Source: Colletotrichum lupini (Eukaryota; Ascomycota; Sordariomycetes; Glomerellales; Glomerellaceae). From it: a stretch of DNA of 64,000 nt. Location of the stretch: the NCBI RefSeq assembly GCF_023278565.1, contig NC_064681.1, forward strand, positions 2,790,001 through 2,854,000. The letters are read 5' to 3'. The notes beneath the pieces were generated by a model. The model saw nothing but the letters and a program-made list of their open reading frames with translations. It had not been told where the DNA came from and searched no databases. A program made the translations under genes and the position numbers. Each line of letters starts with the position of its first letter. Position 1 is the stretch's first letter. Of the stretch, positions 33,642-44,035 are shown in pieces.

Positions 33642-34892
33642 ATGACGCGACGACTCCCCTGGGACCGTAATGCACTGGAACGGACGGCAACCCAGAAGAA
33701 ACAGACTGCAACGACACCTCGCAGAACCGCGACACCGAATCGGGCTGTGTCTCGAGCAACAACAGCTGCTGCATCGCCACTGGATCACTCGAATCATAAA
33801 CCGGCCCGCTCGAATGGTTTCCTTGAAGGTATGAGTCGCGCCTAGCCACATTATTTCTTTCGTTGACTTGGGACTCTCATAGGCAGAAGCCCTTCGACTT
33901 CACCACCGCCGGAACCTCTCACAGAAACGTACTTATCCCAATTCCCACACTGAGACGTACGCAGCGCTCAAAAAATGCACAGGTTCATGATAGACGGTCT
34001 CGAAAACGACGACAAATATCGTATGGTCGAGGACGAGCTCGTCACAATCGCAGGCCACTTCACAGCACACCTCCACGCAGCAGAATACCAGCGCCTCAAA
34101 GTCCAAACACGCACCCAAAACGCAGAAACCATCAAGACCATTTCCCGCCCCGTAGTCGGGTCCCTCACCGAGCTCGCGCGCAAACGTCAGGAGGAGCTGC
34201 TCCGTAAGAAGAAGCAGCGCGAGGCGCTGCGCCGCGCAAAGAGGGACGCCGGCCGCGACGACGAGGACACTGGGGATGAGACGAGCGTGCCGTGGCGGGG
34301 TACGTCGCTGCAGGGGCTCATGCACAGTCCCAAAAAGAAGGAGGTGCCGCTGATGGCGCTGACGAGGCCGGATTCAGGGGTTAGGACATCGGCTTCGGGG
34401 CTGTTTGGGGGCGTGGTGAGGTCTTCTCAGAGTAAAAGGCCGGCGGCGCCGGCGAAGAGGAGTACGCCGGTGGATGAGGCGACGACGGAAGATGAGAGTG
34501 ATGACCTCGGGGGACCTGTCAAAGCTCCGCTCAGGAGGGACATCGAACGCAAAAGACCAGCTTATCCATCAGAAACTATTGCAGAGGCCCGAAGCCGACC
34601 AAGCAATCAGCAACGAACGACGCATTCAAGCAGCGCGCGACTACCCGAGGCGAGAGCGTCCTCAAATGGCCGAGGGCCCTTGGGAACAGTGGCTCCGAAA
34701 CCGGTGTCATCCGTAAGAGTGGCTACAAACACACCGCCTACGAACGATGAAAACGAAGACGATGACGACGATGATCTATTTACTATATTCAAGAACCGGA
34801 GAGCCAACTCGAGGCCTCAACGGCGAGCTCCCGTCAAGAAGGAAAAGCCAGACTCAAAGGAAACCGGAGATATCATTCCCTCGTTCATATGA
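33642..34892 (+). CDS. Conserved-looking basic, disordered protein (3 exons)
   Basis: Model: join(33642..33828, 33883..33928, 33983..34892), 380 residues. Two 54-nt introns with GTATGA and GTACTT donors and ATAG/ACAG acceptors are needed to read LEGRSPSTSPPPEPLTET into FMIDGLENDDKYRMVEDE without a stop; without them the frame breaks at 33843 and 33953. The N-terminus is basic and Thr/Ala-rich (TATQKKQTATTPRRTATP). The 80-150 region is likely helical and charged and contains the most protein-like segment (MVEDELVTIAGHFTAHLHAAEY). The remainder is Lys/Arg, Ser and Pro rich with a GTSLQGLMHSPKKK motif and an acidic run (ENEDDDDDDL) before a basic tail. This layout suggests a nuclear or chromatin-associated protein, but I recognise no domain. 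Confidence 0.8.
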
Positions 34893-35481
34893 ACATCTTG
34901 TGCAAGGGAACTCGGTCAGCTACTCTGAACAATGAGTCTTTGTATAATCTTTGAGAACCGTCTCTCCAAACTCATGTACTTGGCACCGCAGTGAGCACAT
35001 GCTTTTGAGCCTTCTTCTCGACCTTCCACGGTGATCTACCATGCTCGACCGGAGTCCTAGTCTCGGCACAGTTGGAATAACCAAGTGGAAGAGTATGTAT
35101 ACGAGTCCCGTGAGTTCTTCATTCACTTTTCCTGAGAAGATGTCGGAATTTGCTTTGTATCTGAGCCTGTAGGATCGAGAGGTTACCGTGGGATCATTAT
35201 GGTGCTCTCCATCAAGGTGGCTCTCTCTCTTAAACTTGCGACTGACATTGGATCTAGTGTTTCCCGCCTACCCTACCAACCCTATCAACCGTGTAGCACC
35301 TTTCTCCGACGCACCTATTGACAGATACATGCCTGTTGAAAGACGATGCGACCCTGGGACCCTTTCATTCTCCTAGACCATCCACATCCACTTCATCAAC
35401 AAACTTCTGGCCCTCCAAAACCAGACCTCGCACCCCCAGCATCCTCCTGAGATACGACAGGAAACGTCCCAACCCCCGAGT
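34893..35481. other. Intergenic region
   Basis: 589 bp between two rightward genes; promoter of the next gene. A frame at 35318-35623 overlaps the following start in another phase and is a shadow. Confidence 0.5.
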
Positions 35482-36795
35482 ATGGCTTCGACGATGGAAG
35501 AGGAGATTTACCTCGCCATGCAACATGTCTTCTCCAAAAAGCACGCCGAGATCCGTCACCCAAAACCCATCCAACGCAGAATTCACGCTTGCTTGGGCCC
35601 AGCGATCAAAGCCCTTGACTTGAAATATACTCGGCCAGTCGTCGTCAGTACGTGCCAGAAACTCCTGGAGGAGAAGATCTTCGAAACCAAATGGAAGGCC
35701 GAGCAGCGGTTTCCTCAGTTATTCCAACAACTCCCGGCTTCAGCACAAGTAGTAGCTACACCAGCGAATGCGCCAGAGACGCCGGAAGCTACGAGACAGG
35801 AGATAGATTGGAAGGAGGAGATCGTGGCGCTCATTTCTGAGAGAAAGGCGGAAAGGACGCCTCGGCTGCAAGCCGCTATTGTAGGTCCAGGACGAGATGC
35901 TGAAGTAAGTATGGCAGTTCCGGGGTCTTACACTAGTCAGGCTACAGCGGACGTGGGCGACGCGGCAAGCACCACGACCAGCAGCGACACCGCCATCGCC
36001 GAGTCAACGGCAACAGAAATAGCGCGACAACCACCTATAGAGACCACAGCTTTCCCCGTGCTTTCCGCCGCCTTCCTATCGTACGAAGCCCAACATGCCC
36101 TCCTCACAAGGATCCAAAGCCTTCTAGAGAAGGCCTGCTTCGACTACGCGAAGCAGGCGCACCCCCAGATCCTGGAAGCAGGACAATGGGAGTCGCCCAA
36201 GTGCGTCGAACTTCAGAAGTGGGTGTGGATCTTCAAGAACGAGGTGTTTGATACATTCCAGGCTGAAACGGTACCCCCGCCGCATACAGACTGGCACGCC
36301 TTCTTCGAATCGATCAAGCAGATTCGGCACAAGGCCGTGCATCGCGAGGTTCTTTGCGTCGCGGATGTGAAGGCGTACCTCGCTGACGCAGAGAGCCTTG
36401 CAAAGCTGCTACGACAGGATGAGTGTTTGGCTAAGCTGGGGTTCTTGAGGGAGGAGACGGAGATGGTGCTGGCGGTTTCGGAGCGAAAGAAGGACGGGCT
36501 GGCGGTCAAGTATCAGGCCAAGTTTGATGAGATTGGGGTGCGGAGGAAGGAGCTGGATGAGCTCGAGAAGCGGACGAGGGAGGAGATGGTGCGGGAGCAT
36601 AGGAGGATGCAGAGTGATCTCGGGTTTGGGTTAAAGCTTGCGGTCTCGGAGATGAAGGAGACGGAGGTCCCGGGGAAGGGAGGTGAAGTGGGAGGGGATG
36701 AAGAAGAAGGCGCGGGCTCTCGGGGACTTGCCGCTGGCCTCTGGAAACTGATTTCTGACTGGGTGTCGGCTTTCGAATCCCGCGGCTCACTCTGA
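35482..36795 (+). CDS. Uncharacterised coiled-coil protein with an R-x4-H (HEPN-like) motif
   Basis: A single frame of 437 residues from MASTMEEEIYLAM. The N-terminal ~75 residues look helical (KPIQRRIHACLGPAIKALDL). A low-complexity Thr/Ser/Ala linker spans about 140-185. A second folded part (about 190-310) includes ELQKWVWIFKNEVFDTF and IKQIRHKAVHREV. A long charged coiled coil (about 340-395, ERKKDGLAVKYQAKFDEIGVRRKELDELEKR) and a Gly/Glu-rich stretch precede a final amphipathic helix (GLWKLISDWVSAFES). The RHKAVH at 282-287 fits the R-x4-H signature of HEPN domains, several of which are RNases, but I infer this from one motif only. No signal peptide. No neighbour suggests a pathway. Confidence 0.75.
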   Translation: MASTMEEEIYLAMQHVFSKKHAEIRHPKPIQRRIHACLGPAIKALDLKYTRPVVVSTCQKLLEEKIFETKWKAEQRFPQLFQQLPASAQVVATPANAPETPEATRQEIDWKEEIVALISERKAERTPRLQAAIVGPGRDAEVSMAVPGSYTSQATADVGDAASTTTSSDTAIAESTATEIARQPPIETTAFPVLSAAFLSYEAQHALLTRIQSLLEKACFDYAKQAHPQILEAGQWESPKCVELQKWVWIFKNEVFDTFQAETVPPPHTDWHAFFESIKQIRHKAVHREVLCVADVKAYLADAESLAKLLRQDECLAKLGFLREETEMVLAVSERKKDGLAVKYQAKFDEIGVRRKELDELEKRTREEMVREHRRMQSDLGFGLKLAVSEMKETEVPGKGGEVGGDEEEGAGSRGLAAGLWKLISDWVSAFESRGSL

Positions 36796-37019
36796 ACTCT
36801 TGCCAAAGGTCTTGCACAAATTCATTCACATAAGTTGACGGTTCAGATCACGGTCATTTTGGTCTCATCACATCGGTTCAACCAGTCGGATCACTACCTA
36901 CCGCCACAATGTCTCCACCATCCCTCCGCGCCCTTCGCGCTTGACCACCTTGGCTCCCCGAGCCCCCGATCGACTATTCCAGCAATCCCAGTCCCGACCT
37001 CCCTCGACCGACCTCCGAC

Positions 37020-37415
37020 ATGCCGCCCAAAACGCCCAAGCCCAATCGCCCCACTGGCGTCAGTAGCGGTGCCCTCGATCTCGACGAGGTCGTCCTCGAC
37101 GAGAAGCCCACACCTCCGCAGCTCGCGCGCTCGTCCAAGAACAAGACTGGCAAAGCTAGAAGCGCCAAGGTCAAGTCCCACAAGCACTATGGCTTCCCGG
37201 AGTCCGACTTCGTACCACACCCTTCCTGGACGGTCTCCGATGGCAGGTCCGCGGTCAAGGGCGCCAACTTCAACTTCAACTGCGACGATGTCACGCAAGT
37301 TCTCCAGTGGCCCGAGGGAAGCCACAACCTGCGTCGCCACGGCGAAATGCGTTCAGACGTATGGTTTACCAGGTCCTTCAAGCGGCGTATAAAAATGGAC
37401 GCAGACGGCAGATGA
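37020..37415 (+). CDS. Short orphan ORF, possibly incomplete or decayed
   Basis: A 131-residue frame with a basic, Pro-rich N-terminus (MPPKTPKPNRPTG), then a better ordered part KHYGFPESDFVPHPSWTVSD and GANFNFNCDDVTQVLQWPEG. The composition is protein-like, but the C-terminus (FKRRIKMDADGR) looks like read-through of an intron or a broken end: a GTATGG donor follows GEMRSD at about 37360, and downstream frames (for example around 37524-37610) keep protein-like stretches in other phases. So the gene may be longer and spliced, or a remnant. No domain recognised. Confidence 0.4.
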   Translation: MPPKTPKPNRPTGVSSGALDLDEVVLDEKPTPPQLARSSKNKTGKARSAKVKSHKHYGFPESDFVPHPSWTVSDGRSAVKGANFNFNCDDVTQVLQWPEGSHNLRRHGEMRSDVWFTRSFKRRIKMDADGR

Positions 37416-38034
37416 TGGGGCTTGAAGACCCCGCAACGATGCCAGCCGTCAATTTCTTGCTCCAAGGTTTAGCCATCGAGACCCGGAATATCTTGAAGCA
37501 CTGTATTAAGAGGCGTCGATCATTTGGATCAAGAGAGAGCATTGGTTTGTCTCAAGCTGACTCCCGCCATCTGGGGCTTATTCACTGCTGCATACCATCC
37601 CAACGACTTGGTGAGCCTACAAGTCCTTAACTCCAGATTGATCAAGTCGGAAACCATGCTGGGTCCGGTCTCCATAGGAGCCTCTCTGCGAGCCCTGCCA
37701 CACTGGACGATGCTGTTTTACTGGTCATCCCAACAAACCTGTGTGTGGCAGCCCCTTTTTTTTATGGCCGATTACCCCCGCTTGAGACGTGCTCGAGGAG
37801 CGGGTGGATTCACCAAATTCCCAAATCTTCACCTTCAGTGGCCTCCAGAAGACATACTACGCATATCACCGTGGGCTCGTTGGCCGAAAATTGACCCGCC
37901 ACGGAAGAGACGGAACGGGAGATAATGTCGTCCGCAAGGAGACATCGAGGAGCAGGCATCAAAGTGGAAAATCACCGACATTCTTCATTAAAAGCGTTGC
38001 ATTTGCTGCGGCTTACTATCTCTACCGTACCAGA
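37416..38034. other. Intergenic or decayed coding region
   Basis: About 620 bp left of the M28 peptidase stop. A segment reading CLKLTPAIWGLFTAAYHPND (about 37540-37610) followed by a GTGAGC donor-like site looks protein-like but cannot be joined convincingly to the ORF at 37020. Otherwise empty. Confidence 0.35.
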
Positions 38035-39765
38035 TTAGCAATGGTGATGTTCGTCCTCGGACTCCTCCACAGTCGCGATGGCTCTTTCAGCCACAGCGGT
38101 ACGGGCGGGAAGCACGCGAGCGGTCAGCTTCTTGATCAGGTTGGTTCCGTCGAGGGCCAAGGCGGACAGCACATGAGCAGTGGTCTGTCCATGAGAGTTA
38201 GTAACGAAGTTGTATAACAAATCTCACAAAGAAGCTCGAATCACTTGCCTTTGCATTGACCGTCAGTTGGTCCAGGTCCGGGTTGTTGATGTTGTCGCAC
38301 GGCTGGTGATAGCAGGGATCCTGCGCGGAGCCCGTTCCCGTGTGAAGACCACCTATGGGCTTGCCCAAGACCTGCCAGAAGGAGGCGTAGTCACTGCCGT
38401 TGGTGAACCTCGCGGCAGTCACATTGATACCCTTGGCGACAAAGTCGGCGGTGAAGAGCTCCTGGATGACGTCGGAGCCAGGCGGGGCCGGGACGCCGTA
38501 AGACGCGCCGTCGCCGTCGAAGACGCCGTAGTATCCCTTGGCGACCATGTCAAAGTTGAGGTAGGCCAGGATGTTGTCGCGCTCTTGCGTGGCGAGGTTG
38601 TTGACGTAGTAGCGGGATCCGATGAGGCCCTTTTCTTCGGCGCCCCACCACGCGAAGCGGATTTTGTTGTTGGTGGTGTACTTCGTGAGGGCTAGGAAGA
38701 GCTCAAGGAGGAGTGAGGTTCCGGAACCTGAAATTTGTAAGTATTTGAAAGTTTGTGGGCGTCAGTGAGTTTCGTGAGAAACAAGGTCTCTTACCGTTGT
38801 CGTTGATACCTGGACCCCATGCAACGCTGTCCAGATGGGCGCCGAGCTAGAAACTCGTCAGAAGTCTGAACGACACTATCCAGTGCGGGCTTGACTTACG
38901 ACAATGACGTTGTTCTCATCACCGCCCTCCGTTTCAGCAAATACGTTTTGCGTCACGCGGCTATCGACAACCTCAGCCTCCCAAAAGAAAGCGTTCAGCA
39001 CCTCCCCAGCCGCCAACCGAGCCTGGAGCGGATTGCCAATGTGCTGGTTGACGAAGCCCGTAGGGACATACGTCCCATCATCAGCCGGACCAAGGTTCCC
39101 AGCCGTCAGATTCAGCGCGATATCATTGACAACAATCACGGCACTCGCACCCGCCGCAGCAGCAGGTTTCATCACACCAGCGTGGAACCCATCCCGGTAC
39201 CCAGGACACACCGACTCCGTCACAATCACAATCTTGCCGCTGACGTCGAGGTTGGCGTACGAAGCGGCCTCGCAGGCGGCGGTGCCCTCCGGGCCCGCGA
39301 CGAGCTGCGCGGTTATGCCCTCGGCGGGGGTGTCGGGGGACCCGTAGAGGCCGTAGATGGTCGACTTCTCGCCGTTGATGGTGAGGTTGGCGCGGAGCTC
39401 GGTGTTGTAGGTGGCGGAGAAGTCCTGTTTCCAGACCTTGGCGCCGGCGGCGCTGGAGATGCGGTTGAAGATGTAGTCGACGGATGCGGCGTAGCCTGGG
39501 AGGCCGAAGGCGCGGTTACCGCCGTTTGCTGTTGCGATGTCGCTCAGTTGGACCAGGTTGGCTTGGAGGCTGTGATCATGTCAGGAACGAGTTTTGTGTG
39601 AAAGAGGGGAACATTGAGCATAGAGGCATACTTCTCCTTAGTGATCTGCTCTTGAAAGCTCGCGGAGTCGACAAGGGGCTTTGTAGTCTGCCTCTCCTGG
39701 ACTGCGGCGCTGACGCCAAGAGTCGCCCAGGATGTGAGTACGGTTGTCGTAGCCAAGAACTTCAT
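38035..39765 (-). CDS. Secreted M28-family zinc metallopeptidase with PA domain (5 exons)
   Basis: Model: complement(38035..38184, 38249..38727, 38795..38846, 38900..39569, 39632..39765), 494 residues. It begins with a signal peptide (MKFLATTTVLTSWATLGVSAA), followed by a protease-associated insert (about 120-250) and the M28 catalytic domain. Predicted zinc ligands and catalytic residues are His272 and bridging Asp284 (AHLDSVAWGPGINDNG), Glu316/Glu317 (WWGAEEKG), Asp345 (NFDMV), and the late His in DPCYHQPCDN. Family members are secreted or vacuolar aminopeptidases (leucine aminopeptidase/aminopeptidase Y type) that release N-terminal residues. Four introns of 62, 53, 67 and 64 nt; the last has a GC donor (AAG|GCAAGT), a TACTAAC branch and a CAG acceptor, and only that splice keeps NAK-TTAHVL in frame. 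Neighbours to the right are also secreted hydrolases. Confidence 0.93.
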
Positions 39766-41521
39766 CGTGGCGGCTGGCGGGTGGTTCCTCCTGTCTTATC
39801 AAGATGGCGACAAAGTCCGAGAAGCAAGACACCACAACTCAGACTTAAGTCGCGGGACGAACCGCACCTTAAGTCATCGTCGTGGCGCCGCCACCGTCTC
39901 GCTCTCGTGTTGTGCGATGCTGCTTGAATGGCATGATGGCGCACCTCTGCGGGTACCCCTGAAGCGGTCGAGATGGAGGATGAGGAAGGTCGCAATGGGG
40001 AACCGGGCACTCTAAACCCAATCTTTATCGCATCCCGAGGAATTCATCCACAACTCTTCAATGCCAAGATGTTGTTTGCGACCATGTAATCAGCGAATCT
40101 CGTAAATGCAGTGTGGGCATTGGGATTCATTCAAAGCACACGTTGGACGATATATGAATTGATGCAGTCCTATTATCGTTCTCAATGATGCCATTTCAGC
40201 TTACCTTTGCCAAGCTATCGGTCTGTGCCATTCTGCCTTGCAACGGGATCGACAGTGTAACGTCCCGGCAATGCAAGGCAATGCAACGCTTGATTTCACG
40301 TCTGGGTAATGGGCAGTTGGGCACAGCAATTGGGCTGGCGCGAATATGACTTGAAGATCTCAGAGCGACTCGAAGAGAGCATCGTGAAGTGAATATAGGT
40401 ATAAACTATCATAGCAGCACTTAGAACCTCAAAGTCAGAGTCTGTTGCAAGGATCAAAGTCGACTGTCTCCGAAAAGAGGTATCTTTCGTAACTGGAGAA
40501 ACTCGTTTGCAGCATTCTCATCCCACTCGGCATCCCTTAACTGCGAGACAATGCCCCGAGGCTTGACGATTGTGGCAGTCGCAGCTGGATTTCAAATCAA
40601 CTCAGTTGCCCAGGGCCTTGGATTGCAACCCATCTGAGCTCAAATGTCAACGTGGCATTGATTGAGATGAACATGATCGACTCAACATTGACCCAAAGTT
40701 GAACAAAAAGGAAACTTCTGCTCACCGAATAGCGGCGGTTCCACGAGCTTAAGTGCCGCGTCGGGATTCCCGTTGCCCTGAATGCGGGCTCCGAGCTTTG
40801 TTGATCCATGTTCACCGCGAGACAAACCAGCCACACTCAATCCGACACTTCCGCCAGTCTATTTTGGTCACCGTCAACTCAAGAGCCTCCAACACACAGC
40901 GCATTGCGCCAATGTCAATGGTCATCCAGTGCCAGCTCTTGGTCGTGGTTGTTCCTTGTAAGCCATCACCTAAGAAGAACCACTTCAGCGAGTCATTCCA
41001 TGAACCACTCTCTGTGATTCTGAAAGGGTCAACGGTTCGATTTCATGATTGTTTTCGTCTTTGTCGCTTCGTCGCGGCCGGAGCCAGACAATACCCACTT
41101 GCCGGGCGATCAGGAGGACTTCTCAGCTGCTCGTCTCGTCTTTCAGAACCTGCAAGGCCTTGTTTGACAGCGCTAAGTTCCAACACAGAGGAGAACATGA
41201 CGTTGCTATGGCAGATAGACCGGGGCTGCGACAGTTGGGATCCCTGGACCTTGGTGGATCAGGGCTTATCGTTGACTCGTATTTGCCCGTAACGGACGGC
41301 CTCCGGAATGCCACCCACCGGCTCGCCGGCTCTGGGGCATCTCATCAATCTCCAGCCTTAACCGCAAGGGGTGGGAGTCCATTGCGACAGACGGACTTGT
41401 TAAAAACAGCTTGGTAGCCGATGTCGCGTGCGTTCAATTCGCCTATTGACATTTGCTTCTCCTCGCTCTTCTCTCACCAAAAACGAAACGGCCCGCTGCA
41501 GGCCCATAGATCAAGCTCACG
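39766..41521. other. Intergenic region between peptidase and cutinase-like gene
   Basis: About 1.75 kb between divergent genes, so it carries both promoters. Near 40227-40290 short words GGCAATGCAA are repeated. Open frames at 40753-41292 and 41049-41417 overlap each other in different phases and have no domain. No RNA gene seen. Confidence 0.5.
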
Positions 41522-42592
41522 ATGGTCTCATCCCTCTCCGCGGCTCTCGCCCTCCTCTCCGCTACGCTGCCATTGACCTCGGGTACCGCGATCGTCACCC
41601 CGCGCCAGGCCACAGGCGACGCAAATTGCCAGAGCGTGCACATCTTCCTCGCGCGCGGGAACAACGAGCCCTACCCCGGACGGCAGGGCAAGCTCGTCAC
41701 CGCCATCTGCGACGGGCTCGACAGCTGCGACTACGAGGACATTCAGTTCTACAACCCACTCGAGGCGCCTTACTGCCAGTCCATCGAAGAAGGCGCCGCC
41801 AATGGCACCGCGCAGATCACGGCGTACAACAAGCGCTGCCCGGACGCGAAGCTCGTCGTGAGCGGATATTCCCAGGGCGGCCATGTTGTTGGTGACGTTT
41901 TGGGTGGTGGAGGTGGCACGTTCTTCCAGGGTTGTCAGCAGAAGGCGAATGCTGGGCTAGATGCCACCAAGGCGCCCGGCAACAAACGTAAGTTTGCATG
42001 TGTCGCAACTTGTGAGGACGGGGAGTTGCTAATACCGGACCCTTTCACAGTCGCTGCTGTGCTCATCTTTGGCGATACAAGACATACGGCCAGCCAACCG
42101 TACAACTATCTCTCGGGAGCTCCGGACAACGGACTCTTCCCACGACCGGAGAACCAGCTTGCGGGCATGCGGGCCTTTTCCAGCGTGATGCGCTCGTACT
42201 GTGTTGAATCCGATCCGATCTGCGCCGGCGGAGACACCGCGGCCAACCACCTCAATTACTTTGATGTCTACTCCAGCGACGCGGGTAAATGGGTGCAGGA
42301 CATGGTTGGCAAGACAGACACGACGACGTCCTCATCGTCCTCGAAGACCAGTGCGACTTCAACCTCGTCAGGACCAGCGAGCTTGAGCTCGAGCTCACCG
42401 GCGAGCGCGACGCCTACTGCAGCATCATCGGCTGTAGGAGGATCAACCACGGCAGCCCCGACATCTGCTGATGCTGCATCTGCGGCCTCTCCTACTCCGA
42501 CATCCCAGAACGCGGCTGGAGCTCTTACATGGAATGTGGCATCGCTCGGCGTCACTGTCCTTGCCTTGCTGGTGGTCGCCGGCCCTGTTTAA
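41522..42592 (+). CDS. Cutinase-like (CE5) esterase with GPI-type tail (2 exons)
   Basis: Model: join(41522..41987, 42051..42592), 335 residues. A signal peptide (MVSSLSAALALLSATLPLTSG) leads a cutinase-fold alpha/beta hydrolase. The nucleophile is Ser117 in GYSQGG; Asp210 in the Cys-flanked CVESDPIC and His222 in ANHLNYF complete the triad. Paired Cys residues match the family's disulfides. After about residue 235 there is a long Ser/Thr/Ala-rich stretch and a hydrophobic C-terminus (VTVLALLVV), the layout of a GPI-anchored wall protein. Family members cut cutin or acetylated xylan; which one cannot be told. The 63-nt intron (GTAAGT, TGCTAAT branch, TCACAG) is a multiple of three without a stop, so an unspliced transcript would still be read through with 21 extra residues. 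Confidence 0.92.
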   Translation: MVSSLSAALALLSATLPLTSGTAIVTPRQATGDANCQSVHIFLARGNNEPYPGRQGKLVTAICDGLDSCDYEDIQFYNPLEAPYCQSIEEGAANGTAQITAYNKRCPDAKLVVSGYSQGGHVVGDVLGGGGGTFFQGCQQKANAGLDATKAPGNKRKFACVATCEDGELLIPDPFTVAAVLIFGDTRHTASQPYNYLSGAPDNGLFPRPENQLAGMRAFSSVMRSYCVESDPICAGGDTAANHLNYFDVYSSDAGKWVQDMVGKTDTTTSSSSSKTSATSTSSGPASLSSSSPASATPTAASSAVGGSTTAAPTSADAASAASPTPTSQNAAGALTWNVASLGVTVLALLVVAGPV

Positions 42593-43471
42593 TCACCGCG
42601 ACGATTGGTGCATTGCCTTTTCAAGCGAGTCATTTTCAGGAAGAGGAAGCATTTACGCGAGTACATGAATACATGATCCAGGCATACGCAAATTAGATTC
42701 AACATACCTCCAGTACATAATACCTCAAACAGTTGGGTTGAGACATAATGTAAATATATAGAAGGCATACATACTAATGTTGCTATTGAAAGCTGAGAGT
42801 TTCGATTGCTTGGTGACAATATTTTATTTGGCGATACAACTTTGAATACAAGTTTGATGCGTCTAGGCTTTGATTGAAGCAGTGAACTCAACAATGCCAT
42901 CTATGAACAACCGTCAGCCAGATTCTGATCTGTATGCTTTACCACAAGCGAGACCAGTAGTTGCAATAGCATCACATCGACTGATCGATAAAGTCACACC
43001 AACCTATCGCATTTCAGGCGTTGCATCCACTTCAAACCCCGCAAATTACAAGCAAGCGAGCAACTTATTTCCTCGAACTGAACATGAGGTTATTCTTGGA
43101 TGGAATGGTTTGCGTTTCGTAAAAAATAAACAGCAGGCCGGTATCCCTCATTATGCAGTTGCCTGTGTTTGGCGTCCATCTGCGGGGGTTTCTTGCAACT
43201 TCAGGCAGAAGCACTGCGCCCTTGCTATTGGGCTGACAGATGGACGCCCTTCCCGTTACACGAATTGCCCGCCCAATATCTTCGACTTGTCACGACAAAC
43301 GCCCTTCAAACCGCATCACAAATGCGGTATTTTTTATAAGGGGTCCTTTCTCCTGCTTTTCGATAAAAACTCCAATTGTTCCATCTGGCAATACTCACTC
43401 ATCTTCATCATCAACATTTCGACATTGAACCACTTCTAGCTTTGCATTCACAACCCCGCATATATTCAGAC
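42593..43471. other. Intergenic region with an inverted repeat
   Basis: 879 bp. The left part is AT-rich 3' flank; the right part is the GNAT promoter. It contains a perfect 12-bp inverted repeat (43171-43182 and 43237-43248). A 189-codon frame (42870-43439) starts at TTG and lacks domain features, so I do not call it. Confidence 0.5.
43171..43248. repeat. Perfect 12-bp inverted repeat, 54-nt spacer
   Basis: GGCGTCCATCTG at 43171-43182 is mirrored by CAGATGGACGCC at 43237-43248, about 225 bp upstream of the GNAT start codon. It could form a stem-loop, be an operator with two half sites, or be the ends of a tiny element. Confidence 0.7.
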
Positions 43472-44035
43472 ATGGCCGAGATCAACGACCTCATCTCCGT
43501 AACTTTCCGCGTTGCAACCAAGGACGACGCTCCTCAAGTCGCACAGCTCGTAGAGGCCGCATTCCGCGCCGAAGACAGCCGAGCAGATTGGACGGCCGAC
43601 ATGGAACTCGGCAGATCGTTCCGCTACTCAGCCGATGAGGCTCTCGCCACCATCAACAACCCGGATGCAGTAGTCCTCATGGGCTTTGACTTCCACGGCG
43701 TCCTCGCGACCTCGGTCCAAGTTGTTTTCAAGCGTGAAGCCCAAATGGCCCGGATTGCCATGCTTTCCGTGAATCCCCAGCTGCAGCGAAGCGGTGTCGG
43801 GCGTCAAACTCTTGACTCTGCCCAGGCCTACGCGTGGAAGCATTACGACATCAAGAAGTTTGGGTTGAATGCCCTTTCATCTCGCGAAAATTTGCTCGCG
43901 TGGTATGAGCGCTGTGGATATCGAAGGACAGGAGAAACTTCGCCGTTCCCTGTTGATCGGTTCCCTCGCCTAGATCTTCCGAAAGATTTGTGCTTCATTG
44001 AGCTAGAGAAGAATGCCACGCCTGTTGTGGTTTGA
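43472..44035 (+). CDS. GNAT-family N-acetyltransferase
   Basis: 187 residues from the ATG at 43472 (MAEINDLISVTFRVATKDD). The frame stays open upstream to 43376, but that extension is His/Leu-rich without protein-like order. The acetyl-CoA motif A is clear: ARIAMLSVNPQLQRSGVGRQ, with R-S-G-V-G forming the pyrophosphate-binding loop, followed by the motif B region (GLNALSSRENLLAWYERCGY) where the YxxxGY-like end is typical. It would move an acetyl group from acetyl-CoA to an amine; the acceptor is unknown. No introns. Likely cytosolic. It is convergent with the lipase gene to the right. Confidence 0.88.
   Translation: MAEINDLISVTFRVATKDDAPQVAQLVEAAFRAEDSRADWTADMELGRSFRYSADEALATINNPDAVVLMGFDFHGVLATSVQVVFKREAQMARIAMLSVNPQLQRSGVGRQTLDSAQAYAWKHYDIKKFGLNALSSRENLLAWYERCGYRRTGETSPFPVDRFPRLDLPKDLCFIELEKNATPVVV

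Noticed and set aside
42870..43439. 189-codon plus-strand frame before the GNAT gene
   Set aside because: Begins at TTG, includes the inverted repeat, runs up to the GNAT leader and has no domain.
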